The notes under the pieces are model-generated. The model had not been told where the DNA came from and ran no database searches. It was given only the letters and a program-made list of their open reading frames with translations. Made by a program: the position numbers and the translations under genes. Source: CALHVR01 sp963528625 (GTDB lineage: Bacteria > Fusobacteriota > Fusobacteriia > Fusobacteriales > Leptotrichiaceae). Taken from it: a stretch of 21,710 nucleotides of DNA. Positions 8,068 to 14,774 of this stretch are shown here, piece by piece. The stretch is taken from the NCBI GenBank assembly GCA_963528625.1, contig CAURVQ010000027.1:1-21710 (forward strand), written 5' to 3'. The first letter of the stretch is position 1; each line of letters starts with the position of its first letter.

Positions 8068-9888
8068 CTATTGAATGTTTCCAATTGTTTTATTCGCATA
8101 TTCAAATGCTAATTCTAATCTAATTCTTTCTTTTACATCATTGAAACTAACTTCTTTAAATGGAACTTCCTTTGTTTTAATCAATAAGAATGATCCAAAT
8201 TGAGCTTTATGTTCTATCGTTTCTCCAACTTTTGCTGCAAATAATTTTGCCAATAAAGCACTATCTGTCCCAATTCCTGGTATAGAATCTGATTTACTCA
8301 ATTTTTTGAACTGTTCTTTAATTGCAAAATTAAATTTATCTTGTGTATTTACTTGTTCCCATGAAACTTTTTTAGTATCTAACTGAGTTTTTAATTCTGC
8401 TATTTTTTTATTAATTTCAGCTTTACTTTCATCAGATATAGTAGGAGTTAATAATATATGACTTACTGTTGCAAGATTTTCATTTTTTGAATCTTTAGCT
8501 TTTACATAAATTATATGATATCCAAACTGAGTTTTTACAGGGCCTACAATCTCTCCTGCTTTCGCTTTTTTAATAGCCTCTGCAAATTCTGGAACAAATC
8601 CTGTTATATCTGTATTTTCACCTAAGCTACCACCATTTACAGCCGATCCCGGATCTTGACTTAATTCTTTTGCTTTTGTAGCAAAATTTTCTTTTGTTAC
8701 TGCCTTTTTAACTTCTTCAGCTTTATTTTTTAATATAGCCCAATCTTTTTCTGTAGCTTCATAATCTTGACCAACTACATATCCAGCGATGGTATTTTGA
8801 ATATTATAAAGATTTCTATTCGCATTAAACTTAGATTGCATTTCTGCATCTGTCGGTTTATAAGTATCAATTATATAATTATAATATTTTTTAGAATAAT
8901 CCCCTAATTCAAACAATCCAACTAATTCAGGATTACCTTTTATTCCTACTTCTTTAGCTTTTTTCATTCTATCTACTAAATTAGATAAATTTTGTTCCAT
9001 TATAGATTTAGCACTATCTACTAATCTTTCAGAATATCCTCCTTGACCAGAGAAAAATCCTTGTATTACCATTTCATTTAAGTTTGCTTTTGTAAATTTA
9101 TATCCTTCTTTTTCCACGATAACTGCTTTTGTTTTATCATACAATACTTTATATTCTGGTAATTTAAATTCAATTTTTGCTTTTTCTAAATGTTTCACAA
9201 TAAACGAACTTAAAACTGAAGTTACTTCCTCTGTCATCAATGATTCAGTTATTTTTGGCTTAGCTTCTTCAAATGTTTTATCTAAAAAATCTTCCGTATA
9301 TTTATATCGTTCATAAGTTTTCTTAATTTCTTCATCTGAAATTTTAATTTGTGACTGTATTTTTTCTTGCACTTTAGAAATTATTAATTCATTTTTTAAC
9401 TGCTCTTTAAAAGTAGCTAAATTATATCCGTTCGCCATAATATACTGAGCAAATTTCGATTTACTTCCTATTTGTTTTTCCATAGCATCAACTTGTTTAT
9501 TAATTTCACTACTTCCTACTTTAACTTTTAAATCTTTTGCTGATGTTGCTAAAACTTTTCTGTCTATCAATGTTTTAATTAAATATTCTTTTAAAACATC
9601 ATCAGGTAAACTTTTATAATCTTTAGTATCAATTCCTGCTGCTTCTAATTGTTGCTTTTGCTGTGCTAAAGAATTTTCTGCTCCTTGTTTTAAATTTTGA
9701 AACTCTTTTTCAAACTCATCTTTATAAATTTTTTCTCCATTTACTTTCACTATATATTCTCTTGTTGGTCTATTTAAAATCGTATTTTCTACGAAAAGAT
9801 AACCTCCATATAATATCCCTAGCCCAATGACTATTGTTATTACTTTAGAGAATTTTCTTAATGAATTTTTAAAATTTTTAATTCTCAT
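8068..9888 (-). CDS. PpiD-like membrane-anchored peptidyl-prolyl isomerase/chaperone (SurA_N + parvulin)
   Basis: This 606-residue protein has the PpiD layout. A short basic N-terminus precedes one membrane anchor (16-33, VITIVIGLGILYGGYLFV), and the rest would be periplasmic. Residues 45-180 are SurA_N/trigger-factor-like chaperone helices starting with VKVNGEKIYKDEFEKEFQ. A parvulin domain lies at about 367-465 with GGSLG (419-423), a FVPEFAEAI helix and the terminal FGYHIIYV (455-462). A second, degenerate parvulin-like region spans about 474-573 (VSHILLT ... IPGIG ... KVGE ... FGSFLLIKT). PpiD and SurA relatives assist folding of exported and outer-membrane proteins, so TpsB and other barrels are plausible clients (inference). 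TTAGGAGGAACA before ATG supports the start. The gene has its own promoter behind the terminator of the upstream repressor gene and looks monocistronic. Confidence 0.85.
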   Translation of the reverse strand: MRIKNFKNSLRKFSKVITIVIGLGILYGGYLFVENTILNRPTREYIVKVNGEKIYKDEFEKEFQNLKQGAENSLAQQKQQLEAAGIDTKDYKSLPDDVLKEYLIKTLIDRKVLATSAKDLKVKVGSSEINKQVDAMEKQIGSKSKFAQYIMANGYNLATFKEQLKNELIISKVQEKIQSQIKISDEEIKKTYERYKYTEDFLDKTFEEAKPKITESLMTEEVTSVLSSFIVKHLEKAKIEFKLPEYKVLYDKTKAVIVEKEGYKFTKANLNEMVIQGFFSGQGGYSERLVDSAKSIMEQNLSNLVDRMKKAKEVGIKGNPELVGLFELGDYSKKYYNYIIDTYKPTDAEMQSKFNANRNLYNIQNTIAGYVVGQDYEATEKDWAILKNKAEEVKKAVTKENFATKAKELSQDPGSAVNGGSLGENTDITGFVPEFAEAIKKAKAGEIVGPVKTQFGYHIIYVKAKDSKNENLATVSHILLTPTISDESKAEINKKIAELKTQLDTKKVSWEQVNTQDKFNFAIKEQFKKLSKSDSIPGIGTDSALLAKLFAAKVGETIEHKAQFGSFLLIKTKEVPFKEVSFNDVKERIRLELAFEYANKTIGNIQ

Positions 9889-9918
9889 TGTTCCTCCTAA
9901 TTTTTTATGAATACACTT

Positions 9919-9947
9919 ATTATAACAATTTATTTACAATCTTGCAA
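9919..9947 (-). promoter_or_regulatory. Sigma-70 promoter of the ppiD-like gene
   Basis: TTGCAA (9947-9942) and a perfect TATAAT (9924-9919) are separated by exactly 17 bases. The leader to the ATG at 9888 is about 25 bases. The promoter sits directly downstream of the repressor gene's terminator. Confidence 0.8.
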
Positions 9948-9949
9948 TA

Positions 9950-9982
9950 ATAAAAATAAGTTGTTTAATTTTTAAACAACTT
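9950..9982 (-). terminator. Intrinsic terminator of the Fur/PerR-family gene
   Basis: A perfect 11-bp inverted repeat (AAGTTGTTTAA, three-base loop, TTAAACAACTT) at 9982-9958 is followed on the minus strand by ATTTTTATT. It begins 13 bases after the repressor stop codon. The stem is AT-rich but long and uninterrupted. Confidence 0.75.
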
Positions 9983-9995
9983 TATTATTTAGTCT

Positions 9996-10424
9996 TTATT
10001 TCTTTAAACATTTAGAACAAGTACCTTTAAAATAGAAATGCATTTCATCAATTACAGATTCACCTAAACCTGATAAATCTATTTTTGATACATCTAAGTC
10101 AAAATCTATGATTTCTCCACAACTTTTACATTTAAAATGACCGTGAGTTTCATCTCCTTTTAAATCGTATCTTACTTCATTTTCTTCAATAATTATCTCT
10201 TGAACAATTTTTTGTTCAACAAATAAATTTAAAGTGTTGTACACTGTCGTCTTAGACAATGTAGGTATTTCTGAAACTAATTTTTGAAATATCTCATCTA
10301 CTGTTGGATGTGTATGATTTTCTAATAAATATTCAAATATTTTTATCCTTTGAATTGACGGTTTTATTTCGTGTTCCTTCAAATAGTCACCTACATTTTC
10401 TATATGATGTTCATGACTATGCAT
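9996..10424 (-). CDS. Fur-family metalloregulator, PerR-like
   Basis: This 142-residue transcriptional repressor has the Fur fold. A winged-helix DNA-binding half (about 15-80) includes KPSIQRIKIFEYLLEN and LSKTTVYNTLNLF, the family recognition helix region. The metal-binding dimerisation half has ETHGHF, the CKSC pair and a C-terminal CSKC pair. The two CxxC pairs fit the structural zinc site, and the His/Asp set around RYDLKGDETHGHF and FDLD fits a regulatory metal site like that of PerR. The N-terminus is His-rich (MHSHEHH). I chose ATG at 10424: AAGGAG lies eight bases upstream, whereas the frame extends to a TTG at 10457 with no good ribosome site. The family controls peroxide or iron responses, and PerR is the better guess. 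Its promoter carries a PerR-box-like palindrome, suggesting autoregulation. Confidence 0.87.
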   Translation of the reverse strand: MHSHEHHIENVGDYLKEHEIKPSIQRIKIFEYLLENHTHPTVDEIFQKLVSEIPTLSKTTVYNTLNLFVEQKIVQEIIIEENEVRYDLKGDETHGHFKCKSCGEIIDFDLDVSKIDLSGLGESVIDEMHFYFKGTCSKCLKK

Positions 10425-10475
10425 AATTTTCTCCTTTTTCTCTCCAAATTTATACAAAATTAACAGACTTTATTT

Positions 10476-10490
10476 TTGTATCCATTACAA
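10476..10490 (-). promoter_or_regulatory. Candidate PerR/Fur operator at the repressor's own promoter
   Basis: The 15-base element TTGTAATGGATACAA is a 7-1-7 imperfect palindrome (outer five bases TTGTA/TACAA match). It agrees with the Bacillus PerR box TTATAATNATTATAA at 10 of 14 defined positions. It abuts the -10 hexamer and would cover the start of transcription, a typical repressor position. In DNA this AT-rich, chance matches are possible. Confidence 0.4.
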
Positions 10491-10518
10491 TTTTATATCT
10501 TTTTTTCAATAATGTCAA
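10490..10518 (-). promoter_or_regulatory. Sigma-70 promoter of the Fur/PerR-family gene
   Basis: A perfect -35 TTGACA (10518-10513) and -10 TAAAAT (10495-10490) are separated by 17 bases. Transcription would start near 10483, inside the candidate operator, leaving a leader of about 60 bases before the ATG at 10424. Confidence 0.78.
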
Positions 10519-10582
10519 ATTTTTTTATATAAATTTATAAATTTTTAAATTATAACTTAAAGTTTTTACTTTATATCACTTT

Positions 10583-11038
10583 TTAAACATTTAATTGCAT
10601 TAAATATCTAGGAACATTATCTCCATACTCATTTGATAAATTTTCTACTATTTTAAATCCAAACTGAGAATATAAATTTTGTGCTATTATATTATCTTCA
10701 TCTACTGTTAATTCTACTATTTTTATTCCAATTTTTATTAAATATTTTAAAACATAATCTAATAATTTTTTACCATATCCTTTTCCTTGAAATTGTTTAG
10801 ATGTTGAAACTCCGTACAAATAAGCTTTCTCCCTATCAAAACTACTTAAAACTTCTATTACAGATACAATTTCATCCTTTTCTGACAACAAAGCAAAAAC
10901 TTTTCCATATTTAGAAAACGGTTTTATATTCCAATTTCCAACACTTGCTTCTCTAAAAATTTCATCTTCATATTTCACAATTTCAAATAATAAATCGCTA
11001 TCTTTTTTACTATCTAATTCCTTAATATATGTTTCCAT
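10583..11038 (-). CDS. GNAT-family N-acetyltransferase
   Basis: This 151-residue protein has the GNAT acetyl-CoA-binding core. A strand AYLYGVSTSKQFQGKGYGKKLL supplies the Q-x-x-G-x-G/A pyrophosphate loop (QFQGKG). It is followed by a helix, IVELTVDEDNIIAQNLYSQFGF with the usual Asn-x-x-Ala-x-x-x-Tyr pattern, and FGFKIVE. The middle segment KVFALLSEKDEIVSVIEVL is the preceding strand pair. The acceptor cannot be predicted; RimI-like protein acetylation or small-molecule acetylation are both possible. It begins 16 bases after the truA stop with AAGGAAG as ribosome site, so it is probably the last gene of an xpt-truA-GNAT operon. No strong terminator is visible between its stop and the repressor promoter. 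Confidence 0.82.
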   Translation of the reverse strand: METYIKELDSKKDSDLLFEIVKYEDEIFREASVGNWNIKPFSKYGKVFALLSEKDEIVSVIEVLSSFDREKAYLYGVSTSKQFQGKGYGKKLLDYVLKYLIKIGIKIVELTVDEDNIIAQNLYSQFGFKIVENLSNEYGDNVPRYLMQLNV

Positions 11039-11054
11039 TTTTTACTTCCTTTTA

Positions 11055-11801
11055 TTAATATTCAACTTCATAAAGATAAAGTCCTTCCGATGGTGCTAAT
11101 ATTTTAAATCCATTTTCATCTGGTTTTTCTAATTTTTCATCTATATAATTTTCTTCTTTTTCTCCAAAATATACTGCTAATGCTGATCCTATCATTATTC
11201 TAACCATTGTCTTTAAAAAAGAATTACCACAAATTTTAATAAAATATTTCTTTGTATTTTTATCATATTCGCAATTAATATTATATACTTCTCTCTCTGG
11301 ATTTTTCAAAACTTTATCTTTTTTCATAAAACTACTAAAATTATGCTTCCCTACATATTTTTGCATTATTTTTTTTAATTTAATAACATCAATCTCTTTT
11401 TTTATAGCCGTTATATATTCTGTTTCAAAAACTTCCAAATCATTTTCACATTTCATAATATACATATATGTTCTCTTTTTTGCATCATATCTTGAATTAA
11501 ATTCATATGAAACTTCCTCAATTTCTAGTATTTTTATATCTTTTTTCAAATTTTTATTTATTTGTTTTTTTATAGCTTCAAGTGGTACATTTTCTCTCAA
11601 AAAAAAGTTTGAAACTTGACCTTTTCCATGAACGCCTTTATCAGTTCTTCCAGAAGAAATCATATTTATTTTTTCTCCAAAACTTTTTTCTATAACTTTT
11701 TCAATCTCACCTTGTACTGTTTTAAAATTATTTTGTCTTTGAAAGCCATAAAATTTACTTCCATCATATTGATAAACTATTTTTATATTCCTTTTTTTCA
11801 T
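11055..11801 (-). CDS. truA: tRNA pseudouridine(38-40) synthase TruA
   Basis: This 248-residue enzyme converts uridines 38-40 of the tRNA anticodon arm to pseudouridine. The N-terminus IKIVYQYDGSKFYGFQRQ is the family opening. GRTDKGVH (51-58) carries the catalytic aspartate, Asp54. The second half shows NFSSFMKKD, ICGNSFLKTMVRIMIGSAL and the closing APSEGLYLYEVEY, all typical of TruA. Length is normal. The frame runs upstream to a TTG at 11825, overlapping the end of xpt, but I chose ATG at 11801 because AAAAGGGA precedes it at a usable distance and the protein then begins like other TruA proteins. It lies 16 bases after xpt and is co-transcribed with it. Confidence 0.93.
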   Translation of the reverse strand: MKKRNIKIVYQYDGSKFYGFQRQNNFKTVQGEIEKVIEKSFGEKINMISSGRTDKGVHGKGQVSNFFLRENVPLEAIKKQINKNLKKDIKILEIEEVSYEFNSRYDAKKRTYMYIMKCENDLEVFETEYITAIKKEIDVIKLKKIMQKYVGKHNFSSFMKKDKVLKNPEREVYNINCEYDKNTKKYFIKICGNSFLKTMVRIMIGSALAVYFGEKEENYIDEKLEKPDENGFKILAPSEGLYLYEVEY

Positions 11802-11817
11802 GTCAAAAATTTCCCTT

Positions 11818-12387
11818 TTAATCAAAAATCACTTTTCTATCATTGTCGAATCGTACTTTTACTAAAGATTCTAATTTAATTCCTTTTTCTTGTATTATTT
11901 TTCCTCCACTTTGAAAACTTTTTTCTATAACAATTCCAACTCCATTAACTATCGCTTTACCTTGTTTTACTATATCTATTAACCCTAAAGCTGCTGCTCC
12001 ATTTGCCAAAAAATCATCAATTATCAAAATATTTTCATTTTCTTTTATATATCTTTTTGATACACAAATGTTATAACTCATATCCTTTGTATATGAATAC
12101 ACTTCTGTTTCAAAAACTTCTTCATTCATATTTTTTCCCTTCATTTTTTTAGCAAATACAACAGGTACTTTAAAATACTGTGCCGTAATTATTGCAATCG
12201 CTATTCCTGAAGCTTCAATCGTTAAAATTTTATCTATTTTTTCATGTTCAAATCGTTTTTTAAACTCTTTTCCAATTTCGTTTATAGTTTCTACATCAAG
12301 TTGATGATTCAAAAACGAATCTACCTTTAAAATATTTCCATTCCTAACTTCACCTTCTTCTAATATTTTCTTTTTTAAATATTCCAT
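11818..12387 (-). CDS. xpt: Xanthine phosphoribosyltransferase
   Basis: This 189-residue type-I phosphoribosyltransferase makes XMP from xanthine and PRPP in purine salvage. The PRPP-binding motif ILIIDDFLANGAAA is at 120-133. The family start MEYLKKKILEEGEVRNGNILKVDSFLNHQLD is typical of Xpt, and TIEASGIAIAIITAQYFKVPVVFAKK forms the other nucleotide-binding side. Length matches Xpt. The frame also has a TTG four codons earlier, but ATG at 12387 has GGGAG five bases upstream. In Bacillus xpt is controlled by a guanine riboswitch; I see no such aptamer here, and the promoter position leaves only about 33 bases of leader. It heads the xpt-truA-GNAT cluster. Confidence 0.92.
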   Translation of the reverse strand: MEYLKKKILEEGEVRNGNILKVDSFLNHQLDVETINEIGKEFKKRFEHEKIDKILTIEASGIAIAIITAQYFKVPVVFAKKMKGKNMNEEVFETEVYSYTKDMSYNICVSKRYIKENENILIIDDFLANGAAALGLIDIVKQGKAIVNGVGIVIEKSFQSGGKIIQEKGIKLESLVKVRFDNDRKVIFD

Positions 12388-12426
12388 ATTTTCTCCCAAA
12401 ATTCATTTTTTTCATTATACATTTTT

Positions 12427-12432
12427 ATTATA
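12427..12432 (-). promoter_or_regulatory. Extended -10 promoter of the xpt-truA cluster
   Basis: The minus strand has TGATATAAT, that is TGn followed by a perfect TATAAT at 12432-12427. No good -35 lies 16-18 bases upstream, which fits an extended -10 promoter. Transcription would start near 12420. Confidence 0.5.
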
Positions 12433-12440
12433 TCATTTTT

Positions 12441-12470
12441 AAGGCAAAAAATTATACTTAATTTTTCCTT
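12441..12470 (-). other. Hairpin-forming inverted repeat upstream of the xpt promoter
   Basis: On the minus strand AAGG-AAAAATTA, a four-base AGTA loop, then TAATTTTT-TG-CCTT can form a 12-bp stem with a two-base bulge. It ends just upstream of the extended -10 element. It has no downstream U-tract and does not resemble a purine riboswitch. It could be a regulator site or an incidental AT-rich palindrome. Confidence 0.3.
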
Positions 12471-12569
12471 AAAGAAAAAATAATCATTATATGCCTAATT
12501 AAATTGTTCACCTTTAATTATATTAAATATTTAAAATACATTTCATTTTACGTAATAAAAAATAAAGAA

Positions 12570-12623
12570 TATAAAAAACTTTCAAATTATGTATGATTAT
12601 TCTACCATACTATTTGAAAGTTT
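12570..12623 (-). terminator. Intrinsic terminator of rpsP
   Basis: A 12-bp perfect stem (AAACTTTCAAAT / ATTTGAAAGTTT), with an inner GTATG/CATAC extension, ends in TTTTTTAT on the minus strand. It lies about 40 bases after the rpsP stop. With the separate rpsP promoter it makes rpsP a single-gene transcription unit. Confidence 0.88.
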
Positions 12624-12665
12624 ACACTAAATATTTCACACTAATTAATTTAATAAATTACTGTC

Positions 12666-12935
12666 TTATTTCTTTTTAGTTGCTTGGAATTTTTCCCATA
12701 CACCTTGTTTAACTAAAATACTTCTAACAGTTTCAGTTGGTTGTGCTCCATTACTTAAAAATCTTAAAATTTCTTCTTCTTTTAATACTACTTGTTTTCC
12801 TTCTTCAGCTAAAGGATTGTATGTTCCTAAATAAGCAACTGCTTTACCATCTCTTCTTGTTAATGCTTCCATCGCTGCAATTCTATAAAAAGGTACTCTT
12901 TTTCTACCTAATCTTGTTAATCTTAATTTTAACAT
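12666..12935 (-). CDS. rpsP: 30S ribosomal protein S16
   Basis: This 89-residue protein is a clear S16. It opens with MLKLRLTRLGRKRVPFYRI, followed by AMEALTRRDGKAVAYLGTYNP and the C-terminal block LSNGAQPTETVRSILVKQG. Length is normal. GGAGGAATAAT before ATG is a strong ribosome site. S16 binds 16S rRNA early in 30S assembly. In many bacteria rpsP is followed by rimM, trmD and rplS. Here it is alone, with a perfect-consensus promoter upstream and a strong terminator downstream. Confidence 0.97.
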   Translation of the reverse strand: MLKLRLTRLGRKRVPFYRIAAMEALTRRDGKAVAYLGTYNPLAEEGKQVVLKEEEILRFLSNGAQPTETVRSILVKQGVWEKFQATKKK

Positions 12936-12988
12936 ATTATTCCTCCAAATTTATTTTTAATTATAAGTCATTTCAATCATCTTAATCT

Positions 12989-13017
12989 ATTATACATTTT
13001 TTTTTATTTCTTGTCAA
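12989..13017 (-). promoter_or_regulatory. Perfect-consensus sigma-70 promoter of rpsP
   Basis: TTGACA (13017-13012), a 17-base spacer and TATAAT (12994-12989), identical to consensus at all 12 positions with ideal spacing. The leader is about 45 bases. Such strength fits a ribosomal protein gene. Confidence 0.9.
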
Positions 13018-13042
13018 GTATTTTTTCTTTACACCTATTAGT

Positions 13043-13105
13043 TTGTAAATTGTAGCTCAAAGTATGACACTTTATTTACAATTTATATTGTATTTACTAG
13101 CTCAA
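13043..13105. repeat. Imperfect 18-bp direct repeats with an internal inverted repeat upstream of rpsP
   Basis: TTGTAAATTGTAGCTCAA (13043-13060) recurs as TTGTATTTACTAGCTCAA (13088-13105), 14 of 18 identical, start-to-start 45 bases. The first copy's TTGTAAAT also pairs with ATTTACAA at 13074-13081, with an inner AAAGT/ACTTT stem. The block lies between the rpsP -35 box and the terminator of the PepSY gene. Function unknown. Confidence 0.4.
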
Positions 13106-13139
13106 TAAAAAAATTCTCACTTTTTTAAAAATGAGAATT
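13106..13139 (-). terminator. Intrinsic terminator of the PepSY gene
   Basis: AATTCTCA (13139-13132) pairs with TGAGAATT (13119-13112) across a T5/A6 segment that can extend the stem. TTTTTTT follows directly on the minus strand. It lies about 40 bases past the stop. Confidence 0.8.
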
Positions 13140-13177
13140 CTCTTATTTTAGGAGTTAGGTTAGATTGTTAATTATTA

Positions 13178-13735
13178 TTATTTTCTTTTGACTGTTTCTT
13201 CTTCCCATGAAACGATTTCACCCGTTTGAGAATTTAAGTCAAATTCATATCTTACATTATTCAAATAGATTACAACTTCATAAACTTCATATCCGTGATC
13301 TACATCTAATGCCAATTTAGAAATATTACTTTGTTTTGCCCCTTTAACTTTTTCTAATGCTATTTTTACGATTTGATCTCTACTTAATCTTTTTTTTGTT
13401 TTATCTGTATATCTATTATTTACATTTTCATTATAAGAATATCTATAAACTTCTTCTTCTGAAAAATCTAAAACTTCTCCAGTATTTGCATCTATTTCAT
13501 AGTCAAACTCTTTACTTCCATCATTAAATTTTACTTCATAAATCGCTCTTCCATGATCACTATCTAACTTTATTTTATCTAAAGTTGCCTCTTTTGAAGC
13601 TTTTGCATGTATTTTAGCTATTTCTAATGCCTTTTCCGTTGTTATTTTGGCACTTAATGGTTGTGCTACTGCAAATGCAGATAACGCCGCCAATAATGTT
13701 GCCCCTGTTATAATCCCTTTTATTTTTTTATTCAT
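13178..13735 (-). CDS. Exported protein with two PepSY domains
   Basis: This 185-residue protein starts with a signal peptide (about 1-29, MNKKIKGIITGATLLAALSA... ending near PLSA-K). It then carries two PepSY-type modules. The first (about 30-97) has ITTEKALEIAKIHA, then IYEVKF, then YEIDANTGEVLDFSEEE. The second (about 117-183) has LSRDQIVKIALEKVKGA, YEVYEVVIY and FDLNSQTGEIVSWEEE. PepSY domains are found in protease propeptides and in free periplasmic proteins thought to inhibit proteases or bind ligands; the target here is unknown. There is no lipobox, so it is probably soluble in the periplasm or secreted. CGGAGG lies seven bases before the ATG. It is flanked by tmRNA upstream and a terminator downstream. 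No strong promoter was found, so readthrough from ssrA is possible. Confidence 0.85.
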   Translation of the reverse strand: MNKKIKGIITGATLLAALSAFAVAQPLSAKITTEKALEIAKIHAKASKEATLDKIKLDSDHGRAIYEVKFNDGSKEFDYEIDANTGEVLDFSEEEVYRYSYNENVNNRYTDKTKKRLSRDQIVKIALEKVKGAKQSNISKLALDVDHGYEVYEVVIYLNNVRYEFDLNSQTGEIVSWEEETVKRK

Positions 13736-13897
13736 TTTTTCCTCCGAAATTTTTATTAACTTTTATCATAACTTATATTACCACTAATTCATTAAAAAAA
13801 AATGAGAAAAATATTTTTTTTAAAAGATATAAATAATTTATCATAATTTAATTCTAAACTTTATAACTATTATTATAATATTTTTATTTTTATTATT

Positions 13898-14239
13898 TGG
13901 TGGAAATGACGGGAATCGAACCCGTGTCCAAAATAAAAAGTTTTCACTATCCTCTACAAGTTTAGTTCATTTACCGTTTTAACCAGTAGATATTAAACAA
14001 ACAAAAGTCTACAGGCGAGATTATAAAATTTCCTTTAATAACATAATCATATATTAAAGTAAGCCATTTAAAATGACATCATTTACACTAAAAATGGCGA
14101 ATCAGTGTAAAGATGAGCTGCGACTACTAGGCAGCTAATGCGTAATTATCGTTTCCGATTATTTTTAAGTTGAATTTTAAAGACTTCCGTCTACTTGCAA
14201 ATAACGAGCTTTCTATCCTGTCGAAACCAAAACATTCCC
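13898..14239 (-). ncRNA. ssrA: tmRNA (transfer-messenger RNA)
   Basis: This 342-base RNA rescues stalled ribosomes and tags the nascent peptide. The 5' end GGGAATG pairs with 3' CATTTCC to form the alanine-tRNA-like acceptor stem (one G-U), with an encoded ACCA tail. Near the 5' end is GGTTTCGACAGG, a conserved tmRNA sequence, and near the 3' end a T-arm ACGGG-TTCGATT-CCCGT. The tag frame reads GGA AAC GAT AAT TAC GCA TTA GCT GCC TAG, giving a tag ending NDNYALAA; GGA as the resume codon is inferred by comparison with the E. coli layout. It lies 46 bases after sepF in the same direction. SmpB is not in the window. Confidence 0.95.
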
Positions 14240-14245
14240 ATAGTT

Positions 14246-14277
14246 GTACCTAAAAGCATTACCTTAACTTTTGGTAC
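14246..14277 (-). other. Hairpin between sepF and ssrA (tmRNA precursor leader)
   Basis: GTACC-AAAAG (14277-14268) pairs with CTTTT-A-GGTAC (14256-14246), ten base pairs with one bulged A and an 11-base loop. It ends six bases before the mature tmRNA 5' end. There is no U-tract, so it is probably not a terminator. It may be a processing or RNA-stability element of the tmRNA precursor. Confidence 0.45.
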
Positions 14278-14285
14278 ATATTTTA

Positions 14286-14753
14286 TTATAATAATTTTTC
14301 ATTTTCATTGTTTCCTACTGATGTGTCAATATCTTCAAAGCCAACACCATTAGGTATACTTGTTAAAACTTTTTCTGTAACTTTTGTTAAAGTTGCATCC
14401 ATTGCGTATGATGCTCCACTAACAAAATCAATTACTCTTTGACCTACTTCAAACTCTAAGTATTCTAAACTAAAAGTAACAACTTTATTTTCTTTTATAG
14501 AATTAGCTATTATTCTTGCGTCTTCAAATACTTTTGGTCTTATAATTGAAACATAATTATTTGGCATTTTTTCTCTGTTCCCTTCTGTTTTTTTTGAAGT
14601 AAATAAACTCACTACTTTTTTTTCTTTTTCATCATCATTTGTATTTCTATTAGTCATTTTTCTTGGTGGGACATATTCTTCTTCAAAATATTCTTCTTCT
14701 TGTTCATCATCTTCTCCACCAAAAAGTGCTAAAAGTCCTTTTTTTATTTTCAA
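14286..14753 (-). CDS. sepF: Cell division protein SepF
   Basis: This 155-residue protein matches SepF (YlmF), which binds the FtsZ C-terminus and tethers FtsZ to the membrane. The N-terminal amphipathic segment MKIKKGLLALFGG is the membrane anchor. A charged linker (about 14-63, Glu-rich then Lys/Asn-rich) leads to the SepF core (about 67-137). The core holds IIRPKVFEDARIIANSI, VVTFSLEYLE and QRVIDFVSGASYAMDA, with the glycine used in dimer contacts. The start codon is TTG at 14753, preceded at seven bases by GGAGG; no ATG gives a better start. It lies 21 bases after yggS, matching the ylmE-ylmF pairing of Gram-positive division clusters. SepF in a diderm is notable. The gene is directly followed by ssrA. 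Confidence 0.92.
   Translation of the reverse strand: MKIKKGLLALFGGEDDEQEEEYFEEEYVPPRKMTNRNTNDDEKEKKVVSLFTSKKTEGNREKMPNNYVSIIRPKVFEDARIIANSIKENKVVTFSLEYLEFEVGQRVIDFVSGASYAMDATLTKVTEKVLTSIPNGVGFEDIDTSVGNNENEKLL
14300..14329 (-). promoter_or_regulatory. Possible ssrA promoter inside the 3' end of sepF
   Basis: A perfect TTGACA (14329-14324) lies in the sepF codons for IDTS, with GAAAAT at 14306-14301 after a 17-base spacer. The -10 matches consensus at four of six positions. It would produce a tmRNA precursor with a leader of about 55 bases containing the hairpin at 14246-14277. This is weak evidence; cotranscription with sepF is the alternative. Confidence 0.3.
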
Positions 14754-14774
14754 TGTTAAACCTCCATTCTTATA

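Noticed and set aside
10425..10457. Start of the Fur/PerR-family protein at TTG 10457
   Set aside because: The strong AAGGAG lies between this codon and ATG 10424, and the extra eleven residues are not family-like.
11802..11825. TruA start at TTG 11825 overlapping xpt
   Set aside because: The ribosome site lies downstream of it and properly positioned for ATG 11801.
12388..12665. Purine riboswitch upstream of xpt
   Set aside because: No conserved aptamer loops found, and the likely promoter is too close to the start codon.
13736..13897. AT-rich palindrome after ssrA as a terminator
   Set aside because: The only stem is pure A/T (AAAAATATTTTT) and would be unstable; T-runs are common by composition here.
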